64,000 bases of DNA from Bostrychus sinensis (lineage: Eukaryota > Chordata > Actinopteri > Gobiiformes > Eleotridae). The notes beneath the pieces are model-generated. The model did not search any database, was not told the origin of the DNA, and worked only from the letters and a program-made list of their open reading frames with translations. Positions 54,587-64,000 of this stretch are shown here, piece by piece. Location: NCBI GenBank assembly GCA_020698575.1, contig CM036252.1, positions 416,575-480,574 of the forward strand, written 5' to 3'. Numbering within the stretch: the first letter of the stretch is position 1; every line of letters starts with the position of its first letter. A program made the position numbers and the translations under genes.

Positions 54587-56743
54587 TTGTCCTCTCGCCC
54601 TCCGCGGGCGGTTTCATCCATTCAAGCTCGGGTCCTCTACCAGAGGCCTGGGAGCTTGAGGGTTCTGTGCAGTATCTTTGCTGTTCCTAGGACTGCGCTC
54701 TTCTGGACTGAGATGTCTGATGTTTTTCCTGGGATCTGCTGTAGCCACTCTTCCAGTTTGGGGGTTACTGCCCCGAGTGCTCCGATGACCACGGGCACCA
54801 CTGTTGCCTTCACTTTCCAGGCCTTCTCAAGTTCTTCTTTGAGGCCTTGGTACTTCTCCAGTTTCTTGTGTTCCTTTTTCCTGATGTTACAATCGCTTGG
54901 TATTGCGATGTCAACCACAACGGCTTTCCTCTGCAGTTTGTCCATCACCACAATGTCCGGTTGGTTCGCCACTACCATTTTGTCTGTCTGGATCTGGAAG
55001 TCCCACAGGATCTTAGCTCGGTCATTCTCTATCACCTTTGGAGGCCTTTCCCATCTTGACCTCGGGACTTCCAGACTGTACTCTGCACAGATGTTCCGGT
55101 ACACTATCCTCTGCACAGATGTTCCTGTACACTATCCTCTGCACAGATGTTCCTGTACACTAGTACAGTTCTGTGCTGGATTGTCTCAGGTCTGCACCTG
55201 GGCTCTTGTCTTGTGTAGATCTGGGCCTCTCTGCTGCTCCTGCTCCTGTGCAGCCATGATCAGTGCCTCTGTGCTGTCCTTCAGTCCAGCCCTTTCTAGC
55301 CATTGGTAGGATTTCTCGATGTCAGCCACTTCAGTTATCTGTCGATGGTACATCCCATGTAGGGGCTTTTCCTCCCATGATGGTTCCTCCAGCACCTCGT
55401 CCTCTGTTTTCCACCACCTGAGACATTCACTGAGAACTTCATCTGTTGAGGCCATCTTCCTGATGTATTCAAGGATCTTGGATGTTTCATCCTGGACAGT
55501 GGTTCTGACTCTCACCAGTCCTCTGCCTCCTTCCTTGTGCTTAGTGTACAGTCTCAGGGCTGGATTTTGGGGTGGAACCCTCCATGCATGGTCAGGAGTT
55601 TCCATGTTTTCACATCTGTGGTCTGAATCTCTTCCTTTGGCCAACTTATTATTCCCGCAGGGTATCTGATGACCGGCAGGGCATAGCTGTTGATTGCCCG
55701 GACTTTGTTCTTGCCATTGAGCTGACTCCTTAGGACTTGCCTTACTCGTTGGAGGTATTTGGCTGTGGCTGCTTTTCTTGTGGCCTGGTCCAGGTTGCCA
55801 TTTGCTTGTTGGATTCCACGGTACTTGTAGCTGTCCTCAGTGTCTGCTATTCTGCCGTCTGGGAGTGGGACCCCTACTGTATGGACTACCTTCCCTCTCT
55901 TTGTCACCATCCGCCCACACTTCTCAAGTCCGAATGACATTCCGATGTCATTGCTGTAGATCCTGGTTGTGTGGATCAGTGAGTCAATGTCTCTCTCGCT
56001 CTTGGCGTACAGTTTGATATCATCCATGTAGAGGAGGTGACTGATGGTGGCCCCGTTCCTGAGTCGGTACCCATAGCCAGTCTTGGTGATTATCTGGCTG
56101 AGGGGGTTCAGACCTATGCAGAACAGCAGCGGGGACAGAGCATCTCCTTGGTATATCCCACATTTGATGGACACTTGTGCAATTGGCTTGCAGTTGGCCT
56201 CAAGGGTGGTCTTCCACTGCCTCATCGAGTTTGCAATGAAGGCTCTTAGAGTCCTGTTGATGTTATACATCTCCAAGCATTCCATGATCCATGTGTGTGG
56301 CATTGAGTCACAGGCTTTCTTGTAATCAATCCAGGCGGTGCACAGATTAGTGTGTCTGGCTTTGCAATCCTGAGCGACTGTTCTATCTACGAGCAGCTGG
56401 TGTTTAGCTCCTCTGGTGTTTTTACCAATGCCCTTCTGTGCTGTGCTCATGTATTGATCCATGTGCCCACTTATCTTAGCCGCTCTGATGCCTGACATGA
56501 GCTTCCATGTGGTGGGGAGACAGGTTATTGGTTGATAGATGTGGCCGTTCCCTTCAGGGGATCCTTCTGGATCAGGATTGTCCGGCTTTCAGTGAGCCAT
56601 TCAGGGTGGGTCCCATCCTTTAGCAGCTGGTTCATTTGTGCTGCCAGGCGCTCATGGAGTGAAGTTAGCTTTTTCAGCCAGTAGGTGTGGATCATGTCAG
56701 GCCCTGGTGCTGTCCAGTTTTTCATACCTGAGACTCTTTGTTG

Positions 56744-56744
<1 letters not shown>
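54587..56744 (-). pseudogene. Rex6/Dong-like (R4-clade) LINE, left arm
   Basis: Minus strand. Reverse transcriptase (55554-56498) with DYKKACDSMPHTW, CGIYQGDALSPLLF and LLYMDDIKLYAKS (catalytic Asp-Asp). C-terminal endonuclease-like region (54637-55116) with QPDIVVMD and VVVDIAIPSD, the PD...D pattern of the restriction-like endonuclease of R2/R4 elements. 5'-truncated at a TA tract. The zinc-finger region before the endonuclease carries a deletion and a 29-bp tandem triplication, which break the frame. Confidence 0.82.

Positions 56745-56780
<36 letters not shown>
56745..56780. repeat. (TA)n tract at the palindrome centre
   Basis: Runs of TA next to the 5' ends of both Rex6-like copies; a TA tract also borders the right 3' end. 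Confidence 0.9.
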
Positions 56781-56783
<3 letters not shown>

Positions 56784-59267
56784 GAATAAACCGGCTGTTC
56801 TCAACTCAACCAGCTAAAGTGTACTCTCAGTGGCAAGGTAATAACAACAGAGCAGACCCACCAAGGCTGGAGACTGAACAATACTGGAAAGGCATCACAC
56901 AACAACAACAGTCCACAGTGGCTGGAGGATCAAAGAGCAGACCACAGCAACCTCCCTGAACAAGAACCAGTAACCATCACAGTGGCAGACATCCAACAAA
57001 GAGTCTCAGGTATGAAAAACTGGACAGCACCAGGGCCTGACATGATCCACACCTACTGGCTGAAAAAGCTAACTTCACTCCATGAGCGCCTGGCAGCACA
57101 AATGAACCAGCTGCTAAAGGATGGGACCCACCCTTAATGGCTCACTGAAGGCCGGACAATCCTGATCCAGAAGGATCCCCTGAAGGGAACGGCCCCATCC
57201 AACTATCGACCAATAACCTGTCTCCCCACCACATGGAAGCTCATGTCAGGCATCATAGCGGCTAAGATAAGTGGGCACATGGATCAATACATGAGCACAG
57301 CACAGAAGGGCATTGGTAAAAACACCAGAGGAGCTAAACACCAGCTGCTCGTAGATAGAACAGTCGCTCAGGATTGCAAAGCCAGACACACTAATCTGTG
57401 CACCACCTGGATTGATTACAAGAAAGCCTCTGACTCAATGCCACACACATGGATCATGGAATGCTTGGAGATGTATAACATCAACAGGACTCTAAGAGCC
57501 TTCATTGTAAACTCGATGAGGCAGTGGAAGACCACCCTTGAGGCCAACTGCAAGCCAATTGCACAAGTGTCCATCAAATGTGGGATATACCAAGGAGATG
57601 CTCTGTCCCCGCTGCTGTTCTGCATAGGTCTGAACCCCCTCAGCCAGATAATCACCAAGACTGGCTATGGGTACCGACTCAGGAACGGGGCCACCATCAG
57701 TCACCTCCTCTACATGGATGATATCAAGCTGTACGCCAAGAGCGAGAGAGACATTGACTCACTGATCCACACAACCAGGATCTACAGCAATGACATCGGA
57801 ATGTCATTCGGACTTGAGAAGTGCGGGCAGATGGTGACAAAGAGAGGGAAGGTAGTCCATACAGTAGGGGTCCCACTCCCAGACGGCAGAATAGCAGACA
57901 TTGAGGACAGCTACAAGTACCTTGGAATCCAACAAGCAAATGGCAACCTGGACCAGGCCACAAGAAAAGCAGCCACAGCCAAATACCTCCAACGAGTGAG
58001 GCAAGTCCTAAGGAGTCAGCTCAATGGCAAGAACAAAGTCCGGGCAATCAACAGCTATGCCCTGCCGGTCATCAGATACCCTGCGGGAATAATAAGCTGG
58101 CCAAAGGACGAGATTCAGACCACAGATGTGAAAACACGAAAGCTCCTAACCATGCATGGAGGGTTCCACCCCAAATCCAGCACCCTGAGACTGTACACTA
58201 AGCGCAAGGAAGGAGGCAGAGGACTAGTGAGTGTCAGAACCACTGTCCAGGATGAAACATCCAAGATCCTTGACTACATCAGGAAGATAGCCTCAACAGA
58301 TGAAGTTCTCAGTGAATGTCTCAGGTGGTGGAAAACAGAGGACGAGGTGCTGGAGGAACCATCATGGGAGGAAAAGCCCCTACATGGGATGTACCATCGA
58401 CAGATAACTGAAGTGGCTGACATCGAGAAATCCTACCAATGGCTAGAAAGGACTGGACTGAAGGACAGCACAGAGGCACTGATCATGGCTGCACAGGAGC
58501 AGGCCTTGAGCACCAGAGCAATAGAGGCCAAGATCTACCATACAAGACAAGACCCCAGGTGCAGACTGTGCAACGAGGCCCCTGAGACAATCCAACACAT
58601 AACTGCAGGCTGTAAGATGCTGGCAGGGAAAGCATACATGGAGCGTCATAACCAAGTGGCTGGTATAGTGTACAGGAACATCTGTGCAGAGGATAGTGTA
58701 CAGGAACATCTGTGCAGAGGATAGTGTACAGGAACATCTGTGCAGAGGATAGTGTACAGGAACATCTGTGCAGAGTACAGTCTGGAAGTCCTGAGGTCAA
58801 GATGGGAAACGCCTCCAAAGGTGATAGAGAATGACCGAGCTAAGATCCTGTGGGACTTCCAGATCCAGACAGACAAAATGGTAGTGGCAAACCAACCGGA
58901 CATTGTGGTGATGGACAAACAGCAGAGGAAAGCCGTTGTGGTTGACATCGCAATACCAAGCGATTGTAACATCAGGAAAAAGGAACACGAGAAACTAGAG
59001 AAGTACCAAGGCCTCAAAGAAGAACTTGAGAAGGCCTGGAAAGTGAAGGCAACAGTGGTGCCCGTGGTCATCGGAGCACTCGGGGCAGTAACCCCCAAAC
59101 TGGAAGAGTGGCTACAGCAGATCCCAGGAAAAACATCAGACATCTCAGTCCAGAAGAGCGCAGTCCTAGGAACAGCAAAGATACTGCGCAGAACCCTCAA
59201 GCTCCCAGGCCTCTGGTAGAGGACCCGAGCTTGAATGGATGAAACCGCCCACGGAGGGCGAGAGGAC

Positions 59268-59270
<3 letters not shown>
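56781..59270 (+). pseudogene. Rex6/Dong-like (R4-clade) LINE, right arm
   Basis: Plus strand, 211 bp longer at its 5' end than the left copy. A 493-aa open stretch (57243-58724) covers the reverse transcriptase (CGIYQGDALSPLLF, LLYMDDIKLYA) and the C-C-H-C zinc motif CRLCNEAPETIQHITAGC. After a frame break the endonuclease (58740-59219) follows. A GAA-to-TAA change at 57135 stops the frame upstream of the RT. A 29-bp repeat (about four units, 58664-58780) disrupts the junction to the endonuclease. No complete protein can be made. Confidence 0.85.
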
Positions 59271-59339
<69 letters not shown>

Positions 59340-59434
59340 AATAAATAAATAAATAAATATATATATATATATATATATATAAAATAAATAAATAAATAAA
59401 TAAATATATATATATATATAAAATAAATAAATAA

Positions 59435-59509
<75 letters not shown>

Positions 59510-59512
59510 GTA
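59271..59512. repeat. (TA)n / (TAAA)n tract
   Basis: About 240 bp of TA runs interspersed with AAATAAATAAATAAA blocks. It abuts the 3' end of the right Rex6-like copy. The left arm has only a short AT run at the corresponding place. Confidence 0.95.
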
Positions 59513-59737
59513 TAATGTATAAAGTCTGCATATGTATGTTTGCATTACAAAGTTGTTGTTTTTTTTGTTTGTTTGTTTCTATTATACAGTAATTGGTTTT
59601 GTTAATTATGTCCGGACCGGATCTGTGGGGGTAGAAACTAATAAGCTGACGCTTCATCCTACTCCTTTTCAGACATGGCTTAACAGTTGATTTTTTTTTT
59701 CATTTTAATTTGGAATTTATATGTGATAATTTTTTTT
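59513..59737 (+). mobile_element. Inverted LINE 3' UTR segment
   Basis: Reverse complement of 54305-54560 and hence opposite in orientation to the LINE body that follows; the strongest evidence that an inverted duplication took place. Confidence 0.85.
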
Positions 59738-59741
59738 TCTA

Positions 59742-59759
59742 CTTTTTTGTCCCACTGTA
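59742..59759. mobile_element. Terminal remnant of the Tc1-like element
   Basis: ACTTTTTTGTCCCACTGTA equals the right end of the element at 15944-16478; the rest was lost in the rearrangement. Confidence 0.85.
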
Positions 59760-60590
59760 TACACATACATACACATTCACACATATACTCATACGAATAT
59801 ACATAGCCATATACACATCTATATATACATATATTATTTTTAATTAAGTTCCCTTTAATTAATCAATTAACCAATTATTATTATTATTAATGATATCATT
59901 ATTGTTGATTATTATTATTATTATTATTATCAATAATTGTAATATATGGTAATTATTACCGTCATTTCCCTCATTGTACCTCAAATTCTTAATGCAATTA
60001 CGTTTATTATGATTATAAATATGATTTTATTACTAATACTCCTTAATTACCCATCAATTACCCCGTTTATCACTCATGTATCTCTTAAGAACCATTTCTT
60101 TGAACTTCTTTTTAAATAGATTCATACTTGGGCATTGCTTAATTGATGCACTGAGGTTATTCCATTGTTTCACCCCCTTAACTGTTACACACATACTTTT
60201 CATAGTTGTACAAATAGGTGGCATTTTAATTGTATATATACCCCTAAGATTATAGTTCCCCTCCCTTATAACAAACAATTTTTGAATATTACCTGGTAGC
60301 ATGTTATTAATACGTTTATACAGTATCTGCATAGTTTGGTATTCCACTAAGTCATAAAATTTCAGTATGTGAGATTTTAAAAACAGTGAGTGATCATAAT
60401 AACCAACATTATGGATTATTCCGAGTGCTCTTTTTTGGAGTATATATAATTGCTGCAGTGAACTTTTATATGCGTTTCCCCAGGTCTCCACACAGTAACT
60501 TAAATATGGCAACATCAGAGAACAATAAAGTGTGCAATGATTTGTGGTCCAAAACTTGCCTTGCTTTTCCCATCACTGAAATGCTTCTTG
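59760..60590 (-). mobile_element. LINE body (CR1/L2/Rex1-like), copy B
   Basis: Counterpart of 16480-17340; the coding part at 60054-60515 gives 153 aa with LPYLSYCVETWGNAYKS and NNMLPGNIQKLF. It inserted at the same BEL position as in copy A. Confidence 0.75.
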
Positions 60591-63500
60591 ATAAAGTCTT
60601 CCTCCCACCCTCAGGATATTATGCTTGTCAACGTATGGACGATGGAACTGCTGCAACTTAGACTGCGATGTCTTAACTTCAGCTTTGAGTTTCAGGGACT
60701 TCATTTCCTTACTGAATGCTTCCTTTTGAACTGTGCAGATGATGAATTCCTCAGCTTCCTTTCTTTCTTCCACTGTAGTACATTCATTAGTCATTTTTGA
60801 GTTCCTTTGCATGCTGTACACAGCGTCTTAGTCTTGCTATGGCTTTCACCACTATCTTCCAGTCCGAAAACTTTTGCAGTCGCTCTAAAAGAGACTTCTC
60901 TTCCCTTGCTTTGATAGTAAAAACCTTTGTCACTTCTGGATCTCCAACATTAATCTCTTTCACCTTGATATCTTCTATAGGGAGCTCCTTCTGCCACAGG
61001 AAACTTGGCCCTGCGAACCAGTTTGACTCCACTAGTTCCTTTGCCATGATGCCCCGCGATGCATGATCAGCTGGATTCTGTTCAGAGGGAACATATCGCT
61101 ATTGACTTGGTTCTGTGCTTAATCTGATTCGCTGAATTCTGTTTGCAACAAATACATGAAATCTTCGTGCATCGTTGTTAATATAACCAAGGATGACCTT
61201 AGAGTCAGTCCAATAATATTCCTTGATTTCGCAAATTTCTAACTCTCTTTTTAGAAAGCCAGCTGTTCTCGCAGCTACCACCGCAGCTGAAAGCTCCAGT
61301 CGTGGGATGGTTGTCACTTTTGTGGGAGCGACTCTTGCCTTGCCCATTACAAGGGTGCAATGCACTTCTCCAGATTCGGTCACAGCTCTAAGGTACAAGC
61401 ACACACCATAACCGGACACATTGGCGTCAGAAAAACTGTGCAACTCATACTGCTGAACATGTTTGAATGATGGTGGCACATAACAGCGTGCTATCTTTAC
61501 TGAAGATAAATAGTGGATGTCTCGCAACAAAGCTTCCCATTGTGGCTTAAGGTCCTCTGGCAGCAGTTCATCCCAGCCCAGCTTTTCCTGGCACATTCTT
61601 TGAAGGATCCTTTTCCCAACCAGAATGAAAGGGGCAACAAATCCAAGAGGATCAAATATTGAGGCCACCGTGGATAGCACTCCTCTCCTAGTGAAGGGAT
61701 TGCTCTTTACCTCAACTCTGAATTGAAATGTGTCTCAAACTACACACCATTGAACCCCTAACGCTCTTTCCATCTTGGGTTCTCCCAAAGCTAAGTCCAG
61801 GTCAGTAGCTCCTACTGCACATTCCTCCTTTGGGATGGTGTCAATCACCCTCTTGCTGTTGCTTGTTGTTGTGCAGGTGTAACTTTCCAGTTTCACAGAG
61901 TTCTCGTGCTTCTTTTACAAGCTGAATAGCTTCTTCCTCAGAGTTCAGACTTGCCAAACTATCATCCACGTAAAAGTTGCGCTGTATGAACTCCACCGCG
62001 GCTTGACTGAATTTGGTCTCCCCTAGAACAGATAGATGCTTAAATCCAAAGTTTACATATCCAGGTGAAGAGGCAGCTCCAAACAAGTGGACTTTCATGC
62101 GAAATACTGATGGTGGCTTTTCCATGTTACCTTCCTCCCACCATAAGAATCGGAGGTAGTCCTGATCTTGTGCAGCAACATGAAATTGATGGAACATGTG
62201 CTCTACATCGCATATAATGGCCACATGTCCTTTTTGGAAATGACACAGCACTCCTACAAGGGTATTGGTGAGGTCAGGTCCAGTCAGGAGATGCTTGTTC
62301 AGAGATGTATTTTGAAACTTTGCTGAGCAATCAAAGACCACACGAATTCTATTGGGTTTTTGAGGATGGTAGATGCCGTGATGGGGACTATACCATTCTG
62401 GCTGATTGCTAATTTCTGTCTCTGGCACCTTTTCAGCATCACCTCTTTCTATTATGTCCTGCATAAACGCCACATAATCTTTGAAGTAGCGACTACCTTT
62501 CTTAAGGTGCCTTTCTAAGCACCTTAGTCTGTGTTCTGCACATGGTTTATTGTTTGATAAGTTTGGTCTTTCTTGCTTAAAAGGCAGTGTCATCTCAAAA
62601 TGACCACTTTGCTTTTGTATTATGCCTTCTTTTACCTTATCCAGAAACATCAGATCCTCTTGCGACATAGCATCATCTTCAACACTTCTTTCAGCAAAGT
62701 CCATCTCAAGCACCTTAATTATCTCTGTTGGACTAAGCACTTCCTTAACTTTGTTTCTACCCACAAAGTGAACTTCAGCTTTAAGTTTGTGAGACGCTTC
62801 TACAACTGGCAAGACTTGCTTCACAATAACATGATGACTTACATCAATCCCATCTTCGTTAATACTTTCAGAGTGGCTGTATCCAATAATGCTCCATCCT
62901 AGCACAGTTTTCTGTCCATATGGCTGATCTCTTTCACCACTGACAACTTCTATGGGGAGTAAAGCCTGAGGACAATTATAACCAATTAATAATCCAACTT
63001 CGCAATCCAGTTGGGGAGACATTTCCTCTGCTAGATGTTGAAGATGAAACAAATTTTCTGCTGTCTTACGTGTGGGAATGTGAGATCTGTGAGCAGGTAT
63101 ATGGTCTCTAGTGTAAGTTGGTGGCAATTTTATCCTTGTTTCAGAGTTTATGCCTCTCACTTGTAGACCGTTTAACTTGTGACTGGACACAATTTTTACT
63201 TTGGATGTTATTGTGGAAATCTTGAACTTAACAGGCTTCGTCTTGGCCTTTAGCATCTCGGCTGTATCTTTCAGAATGAAAGTGGTGTCGCTTTGTGTGT
63301 CAAGCAAGGCATAAACCAGCTTCTCTTTCTCGGGTTCATCCACAGTTGAAACAGACTGGAACGACTGAGGAGGTACAACCCTTTGCCTTTTGTTGCACAA
63401 CTCTATTAGATGTTACTTGAATACATTCCTGTACATATGCTTCAGACTTTCTCTCTGTTTCTCTATTGGATTTTAACCACTCTTGATTGGCCTTTTGTCT

Positions 63501-63650
63501 TTGTTCTTTGTTTCTCTTCTCTCTATCTTGATGTAAACATGTTGGATGAGGTCTTTGACATTTGTCACATTCACTTCTGGAAGTACAACTCCTAGAGTTA
63601 TGACCAGGTTTAAGGCAGCCAAAGCACAGTTTCTCAGACACAAAGTACAA
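60573..63650 (-). pseudogene. BEL/Pao pol, copy B
   Basis: Same domain order as 17324-20501. Here the protease-RT frame is much longer (61841-63400, 519 codons) because the CGA codon that is TGA in copy A is intact (DYLRFLWWEEG), and RNase H is in frame with its TDSK aspartate (61099-61680). Still broken by the shared TAG at about 61,098, the shared degraded stretch at 61681-61840, and a frame shift near 63,350 between zinc knuckle and protease. Confidence 0.9.
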
Positions 63651-63751
63651 ACTTTACTCTCTCTTCAACTGGTCGTTCCATTATCTTATAACATTTGTGA
63701 GGTGTGTGACCAACTTTCTTACACAAGGCACATACAGTATTTGTTCTTTCA

Positions 63752-64000
63752 CTAGAACTTAAGAGTTTTGGCATTTAGAGTATAATTTCTTCTTGACTTG
63801 TCTTTAATAATTTGCTTGCTTTCTATTTCAGCTGCCTTTATTGCTTGCAACAAAGTTATAGGATTACACGCAATTCTGGCTTCTTTATTGAGAAATCTGA
63901 CAAAACAGCTGAACTCAGGGAACCTTTTGTGTTCATCTTGGAACTCTGTCACTGCTCTGTTCCAACGTGCACTTAGCCAATCTGGTAGCTTAACTGCTAT
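63752..64000 (-). pseudogene. BEL/Pao gag, copy B, runs off the window
   Basis: Matches 20503-20751 of copy A (TEFQDEHKRFPEFSCFVRF). It is cut by the right edge of the window. Confidence 0.8.

Larger units (their letters stand above)
54305..59737. repeat. Large palindrome, about 2.4-2.7 kb arms
   Basis: Left arm 54305-56744 and right arm 56992-59737 are reverse complements at roughly 97% by inspection, around a 247-bp centre. The arms contain LINE 3' UTR sequence outside and Rex6/Dong-like LINEs inside. Copy A has none of this inversion at the equivalent position (15,905-15,943). Confidence 0.92.

Overview
This window looks like a repeat-saturated stretch of a teleost (probably percomorph) genome. 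It carries one complete multi-exon immune-receptor gene on the + strand and the start of a second, tandemly duplicated copy. The fish assignment rests on the mobile elements: Rex3-like and Rex6/Dong-like LINEs, DANA/Mermaid-like and other tRNA-derived SINEs, Tc1 transposons, BEL/Pao and Ty3/Gypsy retroelements. It also rests on the form of the receptor: a split signal peptide, two Fc-receptor-like Ig domains and a tail with tyrosine motifs. No bacterial-style operons, rRNA or CRISPR are present.

Receptor gene, copy A. Seven coding exons can be joined by hand with consistent phases: 3055-3073, 24819-24851, 25307-25576, 25658-25897, 26040-26246, 31705-31745 and 31826-31966, giving 316 aa. The product would be a type I membrane protein with a signal peptide, two Ig domains, a proline/serine stalk made of four 24-bp repeats, a Val-Leu transmembrane helix encoded by a GTCCTG hexamer run, and a cytoplasmic tail with three evenly spaced YxxL/I motifs (ITAM-like). 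Intron 1 is about 21.7 kb. It holds about 8.4 kb of a 33-bp minisatellite, a decayed BEL/Pao element nested with a LINE and Tc1-derived DNA, and then about 1 kb of the same minisatellite in inverted orientation. Intron 5 holds a Rex3-like LINE fragment, an 18-bp minisatellite apparently born from Rex3 coding sequence, and a nearly full-length decayed Tc1 transposon.

Between the copies (about 32-40.5 kb) lie SINEs, a Tc1 relic and a series of unrelated minisatellites (34, 51, 11/6, 27, 17/18 and 11 bp), plus LINE fragments.

Copy B. From about 40.57 kb the promoter region, exon 1 (41615-41633), the 23-bp and 33-bp minisatellites, the hAT-like fragment, the BEL/Pao element and its LINE insertion all recur, with shared inactivating mutations. 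This is therefore a segmental duplication of about 38.6 kb period, not a set of independent insertions. After duplication, copy B gained a short endogenous retrovirus (two LTRs, a tRNA-Tyr-like primer site, gag and env remnants), a decayed Gypsy element, and a large palindrome of head-to-head Rex6/Dong-like LINEs. Copy A gained two non-autonomous DNA elements. Exons 2-7 of copy B should lie just beyond the right edge.

Most long open frames here are minisatellites whose period is a multiple of three. I treat them as non-coding. Gene calls are by eye from splice signals, phase and domain resemblance; no search was run.
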